Positions 7,697-16,012 of a DNA stretch of 50,157 nucleotides are shown in pieces; within the stretch, counting starts at the first letter, position 1, and the number at the start of each line of letters is the position of its first letter. A model generated the notes under the pieces. That model did no database searches and was not told the origin of the DNA. It saw only the letters and a program-made list of their open reading frames with translations. The position numbers were made by a program, and so were the translations under genes. Source of the stretch: Actinomycetota bacterium (GTDB taxonomy: Bacteria > Actinomycetota > JAUVYG01). Location of the stretch: NCBI GenBank assembly GCA_030603185.1, contig JAUVYG010000004.1, positions 1 to 50,157 of the forward strand, read 5' to 3'.

Positions 7697-8362
7697 TTAC
7701 ATCCAAGACCGGCCGGAAAAGGCCCGCTCCGCTGTCGCTTTCCCATCGCTATCAAGCTCGGCGGTCTTGGTGTCTTTTCCATCCCCGTCCAGGCCATATG
7801 CCTCATGGCAGGCCACGCAGGTTTTCGCGGACGTATCGGTCGCGATCCACTTGGTGTGAGTATTGACATCAGTGTCGTGGGCAGAGTGGCAAGTAGCACA
7901 GTAGATCTTCTCGCCCATCCGCTCACCACCCTCATCGATGACGGCCTTATCGTGGAAATGGCCCTCTATGTGCTGCTCTCCGGTCTTTTCTGACGAATGG
8001 CATTTCAGGCAGGTGTCCACACTTGGGGGCATGATGGCCTTGATCGGCGTCTCATAATCGTCCGTCAGGTAATTCACAAGGGCTCCGCCTGCTCGCGTCA
8101 TTGAGGCCAGTGCCCCGCCGACCCCAGGCTCTCTATGGCACCCGATACACTTCACGTCGCCACCTTTGCGATGCTCTGAGGCTAGATCGGCCTTGGTGGT
8201 AGTGAAGCGCTCATATATCTCATCGTGAACGTGGCATGAGTTACAAAATCCGTTGTTGCTCTCAAGGGTGTAGCTTGCGCCCACTCCAAGAGCGGCTACA
8301 CCTACTAGGCCACCGACAACGACGATCATCGTTCTTGCTAAGCTGATCTTCGGAAACTTCAA
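7697..8362 (-). CDS. Five-haem NapC/NirT-family cytochrome c
   Basis: The 221-residue protein has one N-terminal membrane anchor (about 11-31) and five CXXCH haem sites: C40NSCH, C72IGCH, C118LKCH, C155ATCH and C182VACH. This is the NapC/NirT/NrfH pattern of quinol dehydrogenases that pass electrons from the quinol pool to extracytoplasmic reductases. The start is a TTG preceded by GGAGGA at good spacing. No terminal reductase or cytochrome-maturation gene is adjacent, so its partner is unknown. The C-terminus has two short Asp/Gly repeats (LDGDGKD and LDSDGKA) that look like loop or metal-binding elements (speculative). Confidence 0.9.
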   Translation of the reverse strand: MKFPKISLARTMIVVVGGLVGVAALGVGASYTLESNNGFCNSCHVHDEIYERFTTTKADLASEHRKGGDVKCIGCHREPGVGGALASMTRAGGALVNYLTDDYETPIKAIMPPSVDTCLKCHSSEKTGEQHIEGHFHDKAVIDEGGERMGEKIYCATCHSAHDTDVNTHTKWIATDTSAKTCVACHEAYGLDGDGKDTKTAELDSDGKATAERAFSGRSWM

Positions 8363-8427
8363 ATCAATTCCTCCGCTAGTACAAGTTGTTCGTCGTTGAA
8401 CAATCTGACCAATCTCGAAGAAGATTT

Positions 8428-8460
8428 CTCACGTATGAGCTTAGAAGCCTCTAATGTGAG
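8428..8460. promoter_or_regulatory. Nested dyad upstream of the cytochrome gene
   Basis: CTCAC (8428-8432) and GTGAG (8456-8460) flank a perfect small dyad TTAGA-AGCC-TCTAA (8441-8454). It lies 66-98 bases before the cytochrome start on the divergent side of the 8525 gene, so it could be an operator. No known regulator is implied. Confidence 0.25.
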
Positions 8461-8524
8461 TAAGGTCTAATATTCACGGGCCTCTGACTTGCCCCTTATC
8501 ATCTCTAGGCTTAGGCTGGTCATT

Positions 8525-9337
8525 ATGTCTAACGATCAACCTCCCAAGAAACGAATACACAGAAAAAGACGTCCAGCTCAAAAGTCCGAGCAGAAGTCTA
8601 CACCTCTAATCCTCTACCTGGCACTGGCCGGCGGAATAGGTGTTGTCGTGACTGTTGGAGTCCTGATTGCAGTCCTATCCAGCCAAGAGACTGACGTACC
8701 CCTGGCAGGTGCTCCGCAGCCGATCCCTCAGACGCAACCCGTTCAACCTGACCCGGCGACTCCAGACGCGCTCGCCCCAGAGACGACCTCAGATGTTGCG
8801 ATCGGCACACCGGTTTCTCCCCCCGCCGAGACTCACAGTGATTCACCTGGCGGAAGTGCCGAACTTGCGCCGGACTTCACCCGGACTCTTGAGATCGACC
8901 AAGAAGAGATCATTGTCCGACTTAGCAAACCTGATGCCGGCCTTGAGTTCGGACCCGGACCGCCGGTGGATGGCAAGACAACGATACTAGGGATATCAGA
9001 CGAGAAAGCAGCAAGAGCAAACCTGATCGGTGAACCAAGGAACCTCTACAGCGTCACGGTCACAAAGGCCTTCACAGGCTCGGGTCTAGCTGCAACCAAT
9101 GTTGACACGACACTGTTCAAAGCCCTGTTCGAAGCGGCAGCATCTGATTGGGACGAGGGTTACGAGACCTTCCGGGGTAACCTTGCCGAGGCGAACTCAA
9201 AGGGTGGTGCCATCTTCTTCAATGATGGCAAGGCCTACATCATCCGCTGGGTATCTCCGCTGCTGATGGTAGGCATCTACGAGGAGGAAGAGGGGCGCAA
9301 AGTCGCGCAGGCCTCTGGCCTCAATGGCGGAGAGTGA
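8525..9337 (+). CDS. Single-TM protein with proline-rich linker, unknown domain
   Basis: The 270-residue protein has a basic N-terminus (PPKKRIHRKRRP), one membrane span (about 27-52) and a Pro/Thr/Glu-rich linker (about 55-120). A folded C-terminal domain with no cysteines follows, containing GGAIFFNDGKAYIIRWVSP. The topology is cytoplasmic N-terminus with the domain outside. I prefer the ATG at 8525; an in-frame TTG at 8489 would add twelve hydrophobic residues. The last ten bases overlap the 3' end of the convergent tRNA-Ser(GCT) gene, so the C-terminal residues are read from antisense tRNA sequence. No family recognised. Confidence 0.6.
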   Translation: MSNDQPPKKRIHRKRRPAQKSEQKSTPLILYLALAGGIGVVVTVGVLIAVLSSQETDVPLAGAPQPIPQTQPVQPDPATPDALAPETTSDVAIGTPVSPPAETHSDSPGGSAELAPDFTRTLEIDQEEIIVRLSKPDAGLEFGPGPPVDGKTTILGISDEKAARANLIGEPRNLYSVTVTKAFTGSGLAATNVDTTLFKALFEAAASDWDEGYETFRGNLAEANSKGGAIFFNDGKAYIIRWVSPLLMVGIYEEEEGRKVAQASGLNGGE

Positions 9338-9417
9338 GGGATTCGAACCCTCGAAAGGGCTAAAAACCCTTTACTCGCTTAGCAGGCGAGCGCCTTCAGC
9401 CACTCGGCCAACTCTCC
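9328..9417 (-). tRNA. tRNA-Ser (GCT anticodon)
   Basis: A 90-base class II tRNA: acceptor GGAGAGT/ACTCTCC, anticodon stem CTCGC/GCGAG with loop CTGCTAA (GCT), a long variable arm (AAAGGGTTTTTAGCCCTTT region) and T loop TTCGAAT. The discriminator is G as expected for serine. It is followed upstream (higher coordinates) by a second tRNA-Ser, probably in the same transcript. Confidence 0.95.
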
Positions 9418-9458
9418 AAGCGCGGTGTTCATTCTACATGAATGACCGATTATGACGG

Positions 9459-9547
9459 CGGAGGGGGAGGGATTCGAACCCCCGGAACCGGTTCCCCGGC
9501 TCAACGGTTTTCAAGACCGCCGCATTCAACCACTCTGCCACCCCTCC
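9459..9547 (-). tRNA. tRNA-Ser (TGA anticodon)
   Basis: An 89-base class II tRNA with acceptor GGAGGGG/CCCCTCC, anticodon stem GCGGT/ACCGT around CTTGAAA (TGA), a long GC-rich variable arm (GGGGAACCGGTTCC) and T loop TTCGAAT. The discriminator is G. It lies 41 bases upstream of tRNA-Ser(GCT). Confidence 0.95.
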
Positions 9548-9591
9548 GTTTAGGAAAAGACAGCCATAATCAGCTCTTTGCCGCACGCTAG

Positions 9592-9620
9592 ATTATCACA
9601 GGACTTTAGCCATGTTCCAA
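9592..9620 (-). promoter_or_regulatory. Promoter for the tRNA-Ser pair
   Basis: On the minus strand TTGGAA (9615-9620), 17 bases, then GATAAT (9592-9597) with an upstream TG making an extended -10. It lies 45 bases before the first tRNA-Ser, so it fits a housekeeping-sigma promoter for both tRNAs. Confidence 0.55.
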
Positions 9621-9705
9621 CAATCAAATAGTACTAAAGCAAACATTGAGGATTGACGATAACTCATATAGGATTGCCTTATACACAAGATGTGAGGTAA
9701 CGAAG

Positions 9706-9726
9706 GTTCGCAAAGGAGTTGCGAAC
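9706..9726 (+). promoter_or_regulatory. Hairpin with ribosome-binding sequence in its loop
   Basis: GTTCGCAA (9706-9713) and its exact complement TTGCGAAC (9719-9726) enclose the five bases AGGAG. The loop is the only strong Shine-Dalgarno before the gene at 9735, but its distance to the ATG is 16 bases. It is 10 bases from an in-frame CTG at 9729. Confidence 0.45.
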
Positions 9727-9734
9727 GACTGGGA

Positions 9735-10700
9735 ATGGGGTCAAGGATGATGACAACTCCCGGAACTGGAAATGTTGCGAACGGATCAGCCGTCAACGTT
9801 CCGGTCCACGCAGTACAATCGAAGAGCGTTCCTCAGGCATCAAGAGCGATGCCGGGTTCTAAGACTGCCGCCGTTTATTCTACTCCTACCGACTCACCAA
9901 GAATCCCCCTCGAGCGCTTTGACGTGTCCGCTGAGCTTGAGATCGGCGGTGCTTCAGTGTCTCTAAACGCTAGCGCGACGGTCTCACAAAGAGGCCCAGC
10001 CTTCGAGGTCGATCTTTCCATGATGTATTTTGAGGTCGTAATGGTCAGCTCCAACGGTATCGCTCGCCAGCTCGACCTCGCAGGAGATCACCTCGTGAGC
10101 CTAAGTGGTGGTGAGATGGCCCTTATCTTCTCACCCGGTAGTCGCTCATCTGGAAGCAGTTACCTCGGTGCCATACGCCAGATAACCACAGAACTCGCTA
10201 GTCAACTGGTCAGGCCTCGCACTCCGACTCCTGTTGCGCGGTCCGACAACGCAGCAGCACGTCAGGCAAAGATGGTTGCAGCACGCCAGCAGGCTATTGA
10301 TAAAGCGGCTACTGCTCAAGCCCAGGCGGCACAAGCCACTCAGCCCACCAAGAAATCGGTCGAGGCTCCGGTAATCGTGAAGACCAAGAGGGTCCAGGCT
10401 CAGCCGGTCTCTTCCAAACAGTTGGTCATGACCGTGGCATCGCTCGCATCACTGATCAAATCCAACGACGTGAATCACTCTGGTAAGTCGGTTTCCCAGA
10501 AGTACTCTCAACCAGTGAAGAACATGGCCGACAGCAACATAGTCGCTCGCACCAAGGATCACACTGATGGTAGCGGGCAGAACGTTATGAAGGTTCTAAT
10601 CGACGACCATGACGTCAAAGGTAAGGTCTCGATCGTTCACAGCATACTCACTGACGATCAAGGCGATAGCCGGGGAACCCTGTTCGACCAGGCTCTCTAG
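9735..10700 (+). CDS. Hypothetical soluble protein, Ala/Gln/Lys-rich centre
   Basis: A 321-residue protein with no signal peptide, no membrane span and no cysteines. The N-terminal 55 residues are low complexity. A folded-looking beta-rich segment (about 60-150) holds FDVSAELEIGGASVSLNASA and LSGGEMALIFSPG. An Ala/Gln-rich, probably coiled or disordered stretch (about 160-215) leads to a polar tail. I recognise no family. The start could be the ATG at 9735, an in-frame CTG at 9729 that sits better behind the AGGAG loop, or ATGs at 9747/9750. It converges on the chemoreceptor gene with a four-base gap, which is weak evidence for related function. Confidence 0.5.
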   Translation: MGSRMMTTPGTGNVANGSAVNVPVHAVQSKSVPQASRAMPGSKTAAVYSTPTDSPRIPLERFDVSAELEIGGASVSLNASATVSQRGPAFEVDLSMMYFEVVMVSSNGIARQLDLAGDHLVSLSGGEMALIFSPGSRSSGSSYLGAIRQITTELASQLVRPRTPTPVARSDNAAARQAKMVAARQQAIDKAATAQAQAAQATQPTKKSVEAPVIVKTKRVQAQPVSSKQLVMTVASLASLIKSNDVNHSGKSVSQKYSQPVKNMADSNIVARTKDHTDGSGQNVMKVLIDDHDVKGKVSIVHSILTDDQGDSRGTLFDQAL

Positions 10701-10704
10701 CCTT

Positions 10705-11874
10705 CTAGAAGTCATCCAGTTCTGATTCATCCAATGGAAACTCTGCAGCCGCGGCTGAAACATTTGCAGCCTTCTTTTTTGGCCTTGGAGCCTTAGGCGC
10801 TTCTTTAGGCTTCGCGGAAGTGATCTGCTTGGGTGCCACAGTGGATTTATTCATCCTCGTACCTGCTGTAGCGACTGCTCGCCGGCTGGCCGGGGTGTTC
10901 TCTTCTGCCCTAATGCCCACCACGGCGGCGATTTCTTCCACAATCGCATGCAAGCTCTCTGCCTGAGTGGACAGCTCTTCAGCAGCTGTAGCACCCTGCT
11001 CTGAGGCGGCAGCAGTCGTTTGCGTCACGTCGTCCATCTTAGTGACGGCCGATGCGACCTCGTTGACGCCCTGAGCCTGCTCCTGTGACGCAGCGGTGAT
11101 CTCGGAGATAAGGTCAGCTACCTTAGTCACCTTGTCTACGATCTCTTCCAGGGCAGTGACAGCACTGGCTGTGATATTCGCGCCCTCATTGGCCTTGGAC
11201 ACATTGCTCTCGATGAGCCCTGTACTGTCCTTAGTCGCTTCCGCTGCCCTCTGAGCGAGGTTGCGCACCTCGTCGGCCACGACCGCGAAGCCCTTGCCGT
11301 GCTCCCCTGCTCGTGCGGCCTCAACGGCGGCATTAAGCGCAAGTAGGTTGGTCTGGAAGGCGATTTCTTCGATGACCTTAATGATCTTGGATACCTCGCC
11401 GGCAGACTCACGGATAGCGCTCATAGCAGAGTTGAGCTGCTCCATATAACCCTGGCCCGTACCAGCCGAGTTCTTCGCTTCTTGTGAAAGAGAGTTAGCC
11501 TGAGCAGCGTTATCAGCGTTCTGCTGTGTCATGGAAGAGACTTCCTCGAGCGCTGAGGAGGTCTCTTGTAGGGCGGCAGCCTGGCTGATAGCACCCGTCG
11601 CCACCAACTCACTACTGGCTGCGACTTGTCCGGATGCCTCTGCGACCTGATCACTTCCAGTCACCATCGATGCAACTGACCTATTGAGTGCAGTTCTGAG
11701 TCCTTTAACGGCAAGCTGACCGACGACCAGTGCGATGGCCAAAGACACAGCTCCCAAAAGCAACGTGTTGCCAAGGTCCAGATGAACGTGGTTCTCGGAA
11801 AGATAGAACATGATCGCTACGGGTACTAGGGCTACTGCCCCAAAACTGATCAACATGCGACGATTCAACTTCAT
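10705..11874 (-). CDS. Methyl-accepting chemotaxis protein lacking an outside sensor
   Basis: The 389-residue chemoreceptor has two adjacent membrane spans (about 7-25 and 37-58) joined by only about ten residues, so there is no periplasmic ligand domain, and I see no HAMP domain. The signalling part is intact: the hairpin tip [20 protein letters not shown] continuing to [18 protein letters not shown], flanked by long coiled-coil helices with Gln/Glu methylation-type pairs. A Lys/Pro/Ala-rich linker and an acidic end (DESELDDF) follow. It probably senses membrane state, energy or a cytoplasmic partner (inference). AAAGGA precedes the ATG. No other che genes are in the window, though HDOD proteins nearby may belong to the same signalling network. 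Confidence 0.9.
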   Translation of the reverse strand: MKLNRRMLISFGAVALVPVAIMFYLSENHVHLDLGNTLLLGAVSLAIALVVGQLAVKGLRTALNRSVASMVTGSDQVAEASGQVAASSELVATGAISQAAALQETSSALEEVSSMTQQNADNAAQANSLSQEAKNSAGTGQGYMEQLNSAMSAIRESAGEVSKIIKVIEEIAFQTNLLALNAAVEAARAGEHGKGFAVVADEVRNLAQRAAEATKDSTGLIESNVSKANEGANITASAVTALEEIVDKVTKVADLISEITAASQEQAQGVNEVASAVTKMDDVTQTTAAASEQGATAAEELSTQAESLHAIVEEIAAVVGIRAEENTPASRRAVATAGTRMNKSTVAPKQITSAKPKEAPKAPRPKKKAANVSAAAAEFPLDESELDDF

Positions 11875-11986
11875 TCTCGCGGGGTTCCTTTCACTGAGAC
11901 CTGCTTAAACGAGGAATAGGAACACCTATAGCGTCCTCGATATTTTTTCTTGTTCGAATTTTATTTCGACCTGGACGAGGGATACC

Positions 11987-13261
11987 TTAACCTTGAGCAG
12001 CGATTATTGTGGAATTCCCCATATATTCGACCAATGCGGGCGGAATCGAGACAGAGCCGTCCTGGCGCTGATAATTCTCGAGGACGGCGGCGACCGTCCG
12101 GCCTATGGCGAGACCAGAGCCGTTGAGGGTGTGGGGGTATCTGGTCTTGCCGTCCCCACCCTTGAACCTGACGTTGCTGCGACGTGCCTGGAAATCACTG
12201 AAATTACTACAAGACGAGATCTCTACGTAGCCACCCATGCCCGGCATCCAGACCTCGAGGTCGTAGCATTTTGCGGCGGCGAAGCTCAAGTCCGCGGTAC
12301 ATAGCTCTACCACTCGGTAGGCCAGACCGAGACCCTGCAGCACCGCTTCGGCCTGCGCAGTCAGCTCCTCGTGAGCAGTCGGCGAATTGTCCGGCTCAAC
12401 GAATCGGACCATCTCCACCTTGTTGAACTGATGTTGGCGGATAAGACCTCGAGTCTCTCTTCCGTATGAACCGGCTTCTCGGCGAAAGCAGGGAGAGTAT
12501 GCCACGTATTTTATTGGCATATCCCCCGCCGGGATTATCTCGTTCCTATGCAGATTGGTCACCGGCACTTCTGCCGTCGGTATGAGGAACAGGTCATCGG
12601 TCACCGCGTACATGTCCTCACGCAGCTTCGGAAGCTGACCGGTAGCAAACAGGCTGTCCTCGTTGACCAGGATCGGAGGGAACACCTCTTTGTAGCCGTG
12701 TTCTCCGGTGTGCATGTCGAGCATGTAATTCATCAGGGCTCGCTCAAGGCGAGCGCCGGCGCCGACCGTGACGGTAAACCGGGCGCCTGTAACCTTTGCC
12801 CCTCGCTCGAAATCTAAAATGCCTAGATCGGTCCCGATGTCCCAGTGCCCCTTGGGCTCGAACTCAAAGTCGGGCTGCTTGCCCCAGGTCCTGATCTCGA
12901 CGTTGTCCTCTTCGGACTCGCCGACAGGTACGCCATCAGCTGGGATATTCGGAATCTCTGCTATCTTCTCGGCAAGCTCTTCCTCGTGTTCCTTGAGTAG
13001 CCCATCTAGGTGCTTAAGGTGCTCACCCACCTCTTTGCTTTCCGCAACCAGCTCACCGATGTCCTTGCCCTCCTTTTGGGCGATGGGGACTTCTTTGGCG
13101 AGCCGGTTCTTTTCTGCCCTAAGATCCTCGACCTTCTTGATGAGGGCGCGCCTGCCGTCATCGATATCAAGGATGTGACTCAGATCGAACTCAAGATTGC
13201 GATCCTTCAATGCCCTTTTGACCTTCTCGGGGTCCTCTCGAACAATCTTGATATCGAGCAT
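11987..13261 (-). CDS. serS: Seryl-tRNA synthetase
   Basis: A full-length 424-residue class II synthetase charging tRNA-Ser (and tRNA-Sec where present). The N-terminal antiparallel coiled-coil arm spans about residues 30-100. Motif 2 is in the [20 protein letters not shown] region and motif 3 in [19 protein letters not shown]. The ATG follows the pheA stop without a gap (TAGATG), so the two genes are almost certainly co-transcribed. Pairing of serS with pheA suggests shared amino-acid-supply control, but no leader or T-box lies before it because the upstream gene is contiguous. Confidence 0.97.
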   Translation of the reverse strand: MLDIKIVREDPEKVKRALKDRNLEFDLSHILDIDDGRRALIKKVEDLRAEKNRLAKEVPIAQKEGKDIGELVAESKEVGEHLKHLDGLLKEHEEELAEKIAEIPNIPADGVPVGESEEDNVEIRTWGKQPDFEFEPKGHWDIGTDLGILDFERGAKVTGARFTVTVGAGARLERALMNYMLDMHTGEHGYKEVFPPILVNEDSLFATGQLPKLREDMYAVTDDLFLIPTAEVPVTNLHRNEIIPAGDMPIKYVAYSPCFRREAGSYGRETRGLIRQHQFNKVEMVRFVEPDNSPTAHEELTAQAEAVLQGLGLAYRVVELCTADLSFAAAKCYDLEVWMPGMGGYVEISSCSNFSDFQARRSNVRFKGGDGKTRYPHTLNGSGLAIGRTVAAVLENYQRQDGSVSIPPALVEYMGNSTIIAAQG

Positions 13262-14230
13262 CTAGACAACATCCTTCCATCTCGGGTATGACCCGAGGAC
13301 TTTTACTACGGGCAGGAATTCGTCGAGGAGCCTGAACACCTCGGCTACGTTTTTATCTGTTTTGTGACCCTCTAGATCTATCAGGAAGCAGTACTCTCCC
13401 AGTTTGGTTTTTGTGGGTCTGGATTCAAGCTTTGTTAGGTTGATCCCCTGGGCTGCGAATATCTTGAGTATTTCAAGCAAGCTACCGGGCCTATCCCCAT
13501 GGATGAAGCATACGATCGAGGTCTTGTCCTCTCCTGTGGGCTTGACGTCACCCTTACCCAGCACGATGAACCTGGTCACATTTTCTTTGACATCCTGAAT
13601 CTGCTCTCCGACAGTCTCGAGTCCGTATATCTCGGCCGCCAGACGTGTCGCAACAGCAGCGCCCTCAGGAATCTCACGTGCCACCAATCTGGCGGCATCA
13701 GCCGTACTGTTTGTGGCGAGCTTGGCCACACCGGGCAGGAATTCGCCAAGATAATCTGAGCATTGCGCGGTGGCGTGGGGGTTTGAATAGACTGCTCTGA
13801 TGTCTTTAAGGTCGGTTCCAGGTCTAATCAGTAGATTGTGGTCGACCGGCAGCACGATCTCCTGCTGGATCTGAAGGTCGACGCGGAAGACAAGCATGTC
13901 GGTAGTCGCATTCACAGTGCCCTCGATCAGATTCTCTACCGGCACTATTCCTTCGTCTACATCCCCATGCTGAACGGCGGAAATCACATCAGCGATGGAA
14001 GACAACGGTACCGAGGTGAACTCGGTCTCTTTAGGTAGCCGACGAAGAGCTTCTTCGGTGAATGTTCCACTGGGTCCAAGAAAACCAAGTCGTTTTCCGG
14101 ACGGCTGATCACTGATAAAGGCCCCACCAAACTTCGGTTTGAAACTGTCACTACCTGGCGAATAGAAACATAACTTCCACCTATTAGTCCACAACCCTAT
14201 ACTTGGCGGAGCAACGTTATCTCCACTCAT
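13262..14230 (-). CDS. pheA: Prephenate dehydratase with ACT domain
   Basis: The enzyme converts prephenate to phenylpyruvate in phenylalanine synthesis. The catalytic domain starts at LGFLGPSGTFTEEAL and includes the NVTRF motif with the catalytic Thr. The C-terminal ACT domain has GSLLEIL and LESRPT, the phenylalanine-binding signature, so feedback inhibition by Phe is expected. The start is uncertain: the ATG at 14230 gives 322 residues with about 48 residues before the domain, and a GTG at 14245 is also possible. Either leaves only 0-15 bases to the divergent kinase gene, so the true start may lie further inside. Confidence 0.9.
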   Translation of the reverse strand: MSGDNVAPPSIGLWTNRWKLCFYSPGSDSFKPKFGGAFISDQPSGKRLGFLGPSGTFTEEALRRLPKETEFTSVPLSSIADVISAVQHGDVDEGIVPVENLIEGTVNATTDMLVFRVDLQIQQEIVLPVDHNLLIRPGTDLKDIRAVYSNPHATAQCSDYLGEFLPGVAKLATNSTADAARLVAREIPEGAAVATRLAAEIYGLETVGEQIQDVKENVTRFIVLGKGDVKPTGEDKTSIVCFIHGDRPGSLLEILKIFAAQGINLTKLESRPTKTKLGEYCFLIDLEGHKTDKNVAEVFRLLDEFLPVVKVLGSYPRWKDVV

Positions 14231-14245
14231 AAGGCAAAGGAGCAC

Positions 14246-16012
14246 TTGGCCAACGGACTAGTCCTGCTTAACCGATACGAGATATTGGGTGAGCTCGGTA
14301 GAGGAGGCAACTCTGACGTTGTGCGCGCCTTCGACCAGCGCATGGAACGTGAAGTTGCCATAAAACGGATTCCCAACAATCCACGTACTGCTCCAAGGGC
14401 CCTTCGCGAGGCCCGAACTCTTGCTCTCCTAAATCACACCGGAATCGTCACCGTTCATGACTTTGTGGAAAAAGAAGACTACTTCTACATGGTCATGGAG
14501 GTGGTTGAGGGTCAGGATCTCGCAGAGCTTCTGGATAGTGAGCCCCTCCCCCTACAAATCGCACTCGGTATAGCGGCTCAGATCGCCAACGCCCTTGAGT
14601 TCGCCCACAGCAACGAGATCGTCCACAGAGACATCAAGCCCTCTAACCTGATCATCATGCCCACCGGTCGTGTGAAAGTGGTTGACTTCGGAATCGCACG
14701 CCTTATGCAGGGAGCTGGAGCTACAAACGATGAGTCCCTGGTCGGGACCATCGGGTACCTTGCTCCGGAGCAAGCTGAACATAGTGTCATCGACGACCGA
14801 ACTGACCTGTTCCTATTCGCCACATTGCTTTACCGGCTTTTGACCGGCGTTGACCCCTTTGGCAGCGAAACGGCTGCTGGATCGATCTACAAAGTGATAA
14901 ATATCGATCCACCCCACCCATCAGACCTGAATCCGGACATCCCGCGTCAGCTCGGGGGCTTCATCATGACCGCTCTCTCAAAGGATGCAGAGGACAGATA
15001 CGGAAGCGTTGTAGAGTTCCGCTACAAGCTTGAGCGGTTCATGGAGTTTGAGGAACCAGAGGTTGCTGCGGCGGAGTTGTTTGAACTCAGAACATCCTCT
15101 GACGCCGCTGACCAGAGTTTCGTGTCTCGCATCAAGGGTCGCGGCCTGGGCCAAGCGGACAGTCCTGCCAGCGCAGCTTTAGCCTTCGTAATCGTCCTGG
15201 CCTTCCTTATCAAACTGACCGGAGAGGTACCCATATCGTTCTTGGGAGGGCTTGCGGCCGGAGTCGTCACCTACTACAGACCTCAGATCGGGATCGTTTT
15301 AATTCTTACGGTGATGCTTATCGCTGCCGGCCTCTCTCAATGGTGGTTGGCACTCGTTGGCCTCCCTCTGGCAGCCGGCTACTACTACGTCTGGCGCAAT
15401 CACGAAGCGTTTGCGCCCCTGCTACCGTTCTCGGCCCCTCTTCTTGCCAATCTTGCCGGAGGAGGCTTGGGGCTCGGCCTCATGTTCCCATTCATCTCAG
15501 GATTCCTTCTCGCCCCTCTACCTGCCGCCTTGGCGGCCCTGGTCGGCGGCTTCGTTCTCGAGGGTTATGACCTTCTGTACAGCCCTGAGCTCAGATACCT
15601 GTTCGTCCCAAGTCCCGAGCTTGCAGCCGGTATGGCTGGAGCTGCTGCAGGAATCAGTCTGGATGCTACAGCCGGTCGGGGAGCTCAAGTCTTCCTGATT
15701 CAGCTGACCTCTCCGTTCGCCACAAACCCATTCCTGCTACTTCAACCATTCCTATTCGCTGTGGCGGCCTTCTTCGTTTCGTATCTGCGCAATCACCGAT
15801 TCCGCACACAAGCCGTTGGTGGGGCTGCGGTAATGCTGTTCATGCTCGTGACCCTGTCACTATTGTTGCTGTTCTCGCCGGACACAGAAAATGCATACTT
15901 GGTGCTAGTGCGGCAGTTCGTCACTGCTTTGCCTATACTTCTGATTATCATCTTGCTCAGGCAAGCAGTTCTAAGATCGCGAAAACGAAGAGCGGAAGGA
16001 CGCGAAGATTGA
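14246..16012 (+). CDS. Ser/Thr protein kinase with polytopic C-terminal membrane domain
   Basis: Residues 10-270 form a complete Hanks-type kinase: Gly loop GELGRGGNSDVV, K40 in VAIK, H127-R-D129 (HRDIKPSN), D147-F-G and A173-P-E. Residues about 305-580 contain roughly ten hydrophobic segments instead of the usual single span plus sensor repeats. The start is TTG with AAAGGAG five bases before it. It overlaps fhaA by four bases (TTGA), so it heads the fhaA-fhaB-pstP-ftsW-pbpA-pknB operon. Its place at the head differs from the classical pknA position between pbpA and pknB. Substrates are likely the FHA proteins and division or wall factors (inference from operon). Confidence 0.92.
   Translation: MANGLVLLNRYEILGELGRGGNSDVVRAFDQRMEREVAIKRIPNNPRTAPRALREARTLALLNHTGIVTVHDFVEKEDYFYMVMEVVEGQDLAELLDSEPLPLQIALGIAAQIANALEFAHSNEIVHRDIKPSNLIIMPTGRVKVVDFGIARLMQGAGATNDESLVGTIGYLAPEQAEHSVIDDRTDLFLFATLLYRLLTGVDPFGSETAAGSIYKVINIDPPHPSDLNPDIPRQLGGFIMTALSKDAEDRYGSVVEFRYKLERFMEFEEPEVAAAELFELRTSSDAADQSFVSRIKGRGLGQADSPASAALAFVIVLAFLIKLTGEVPISFLGGLAAGVVTYYRPQIGIVLILTVMLIAAGLSQWWLALVGLPLAAGYYYVWRNHEAFAPLLPFSAPLLANLAGGGLGLGLMFPFISGFLLAPLPAALAALVGGFVLEGYDLLYSPELRYLFVPSPELAAGMAGAAAGISLDATAGRGAQVFLIQLTSPFATNPFLLLQPFLFAVAAFFVSYLRNHRFRTQAVGGAAVMLFMLVTLSLLLLFSPDTENAYLVLVRQFVTALPILLIIILLRQAVLRSRKRRAEGRED

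Noticed and set aside
8363-8524. Cyclic-di-GMP-I riboswitch before the cytochrome gene
   Set aside because: Both strands were read for the conserved GEMM cores; none is present.
12548-12817. Plus-strand frames opposite serS, clpC, gltX and other long genes
   Set aside because: They are antisense shadows of well-supported genes, with no family likeness and no start signals.
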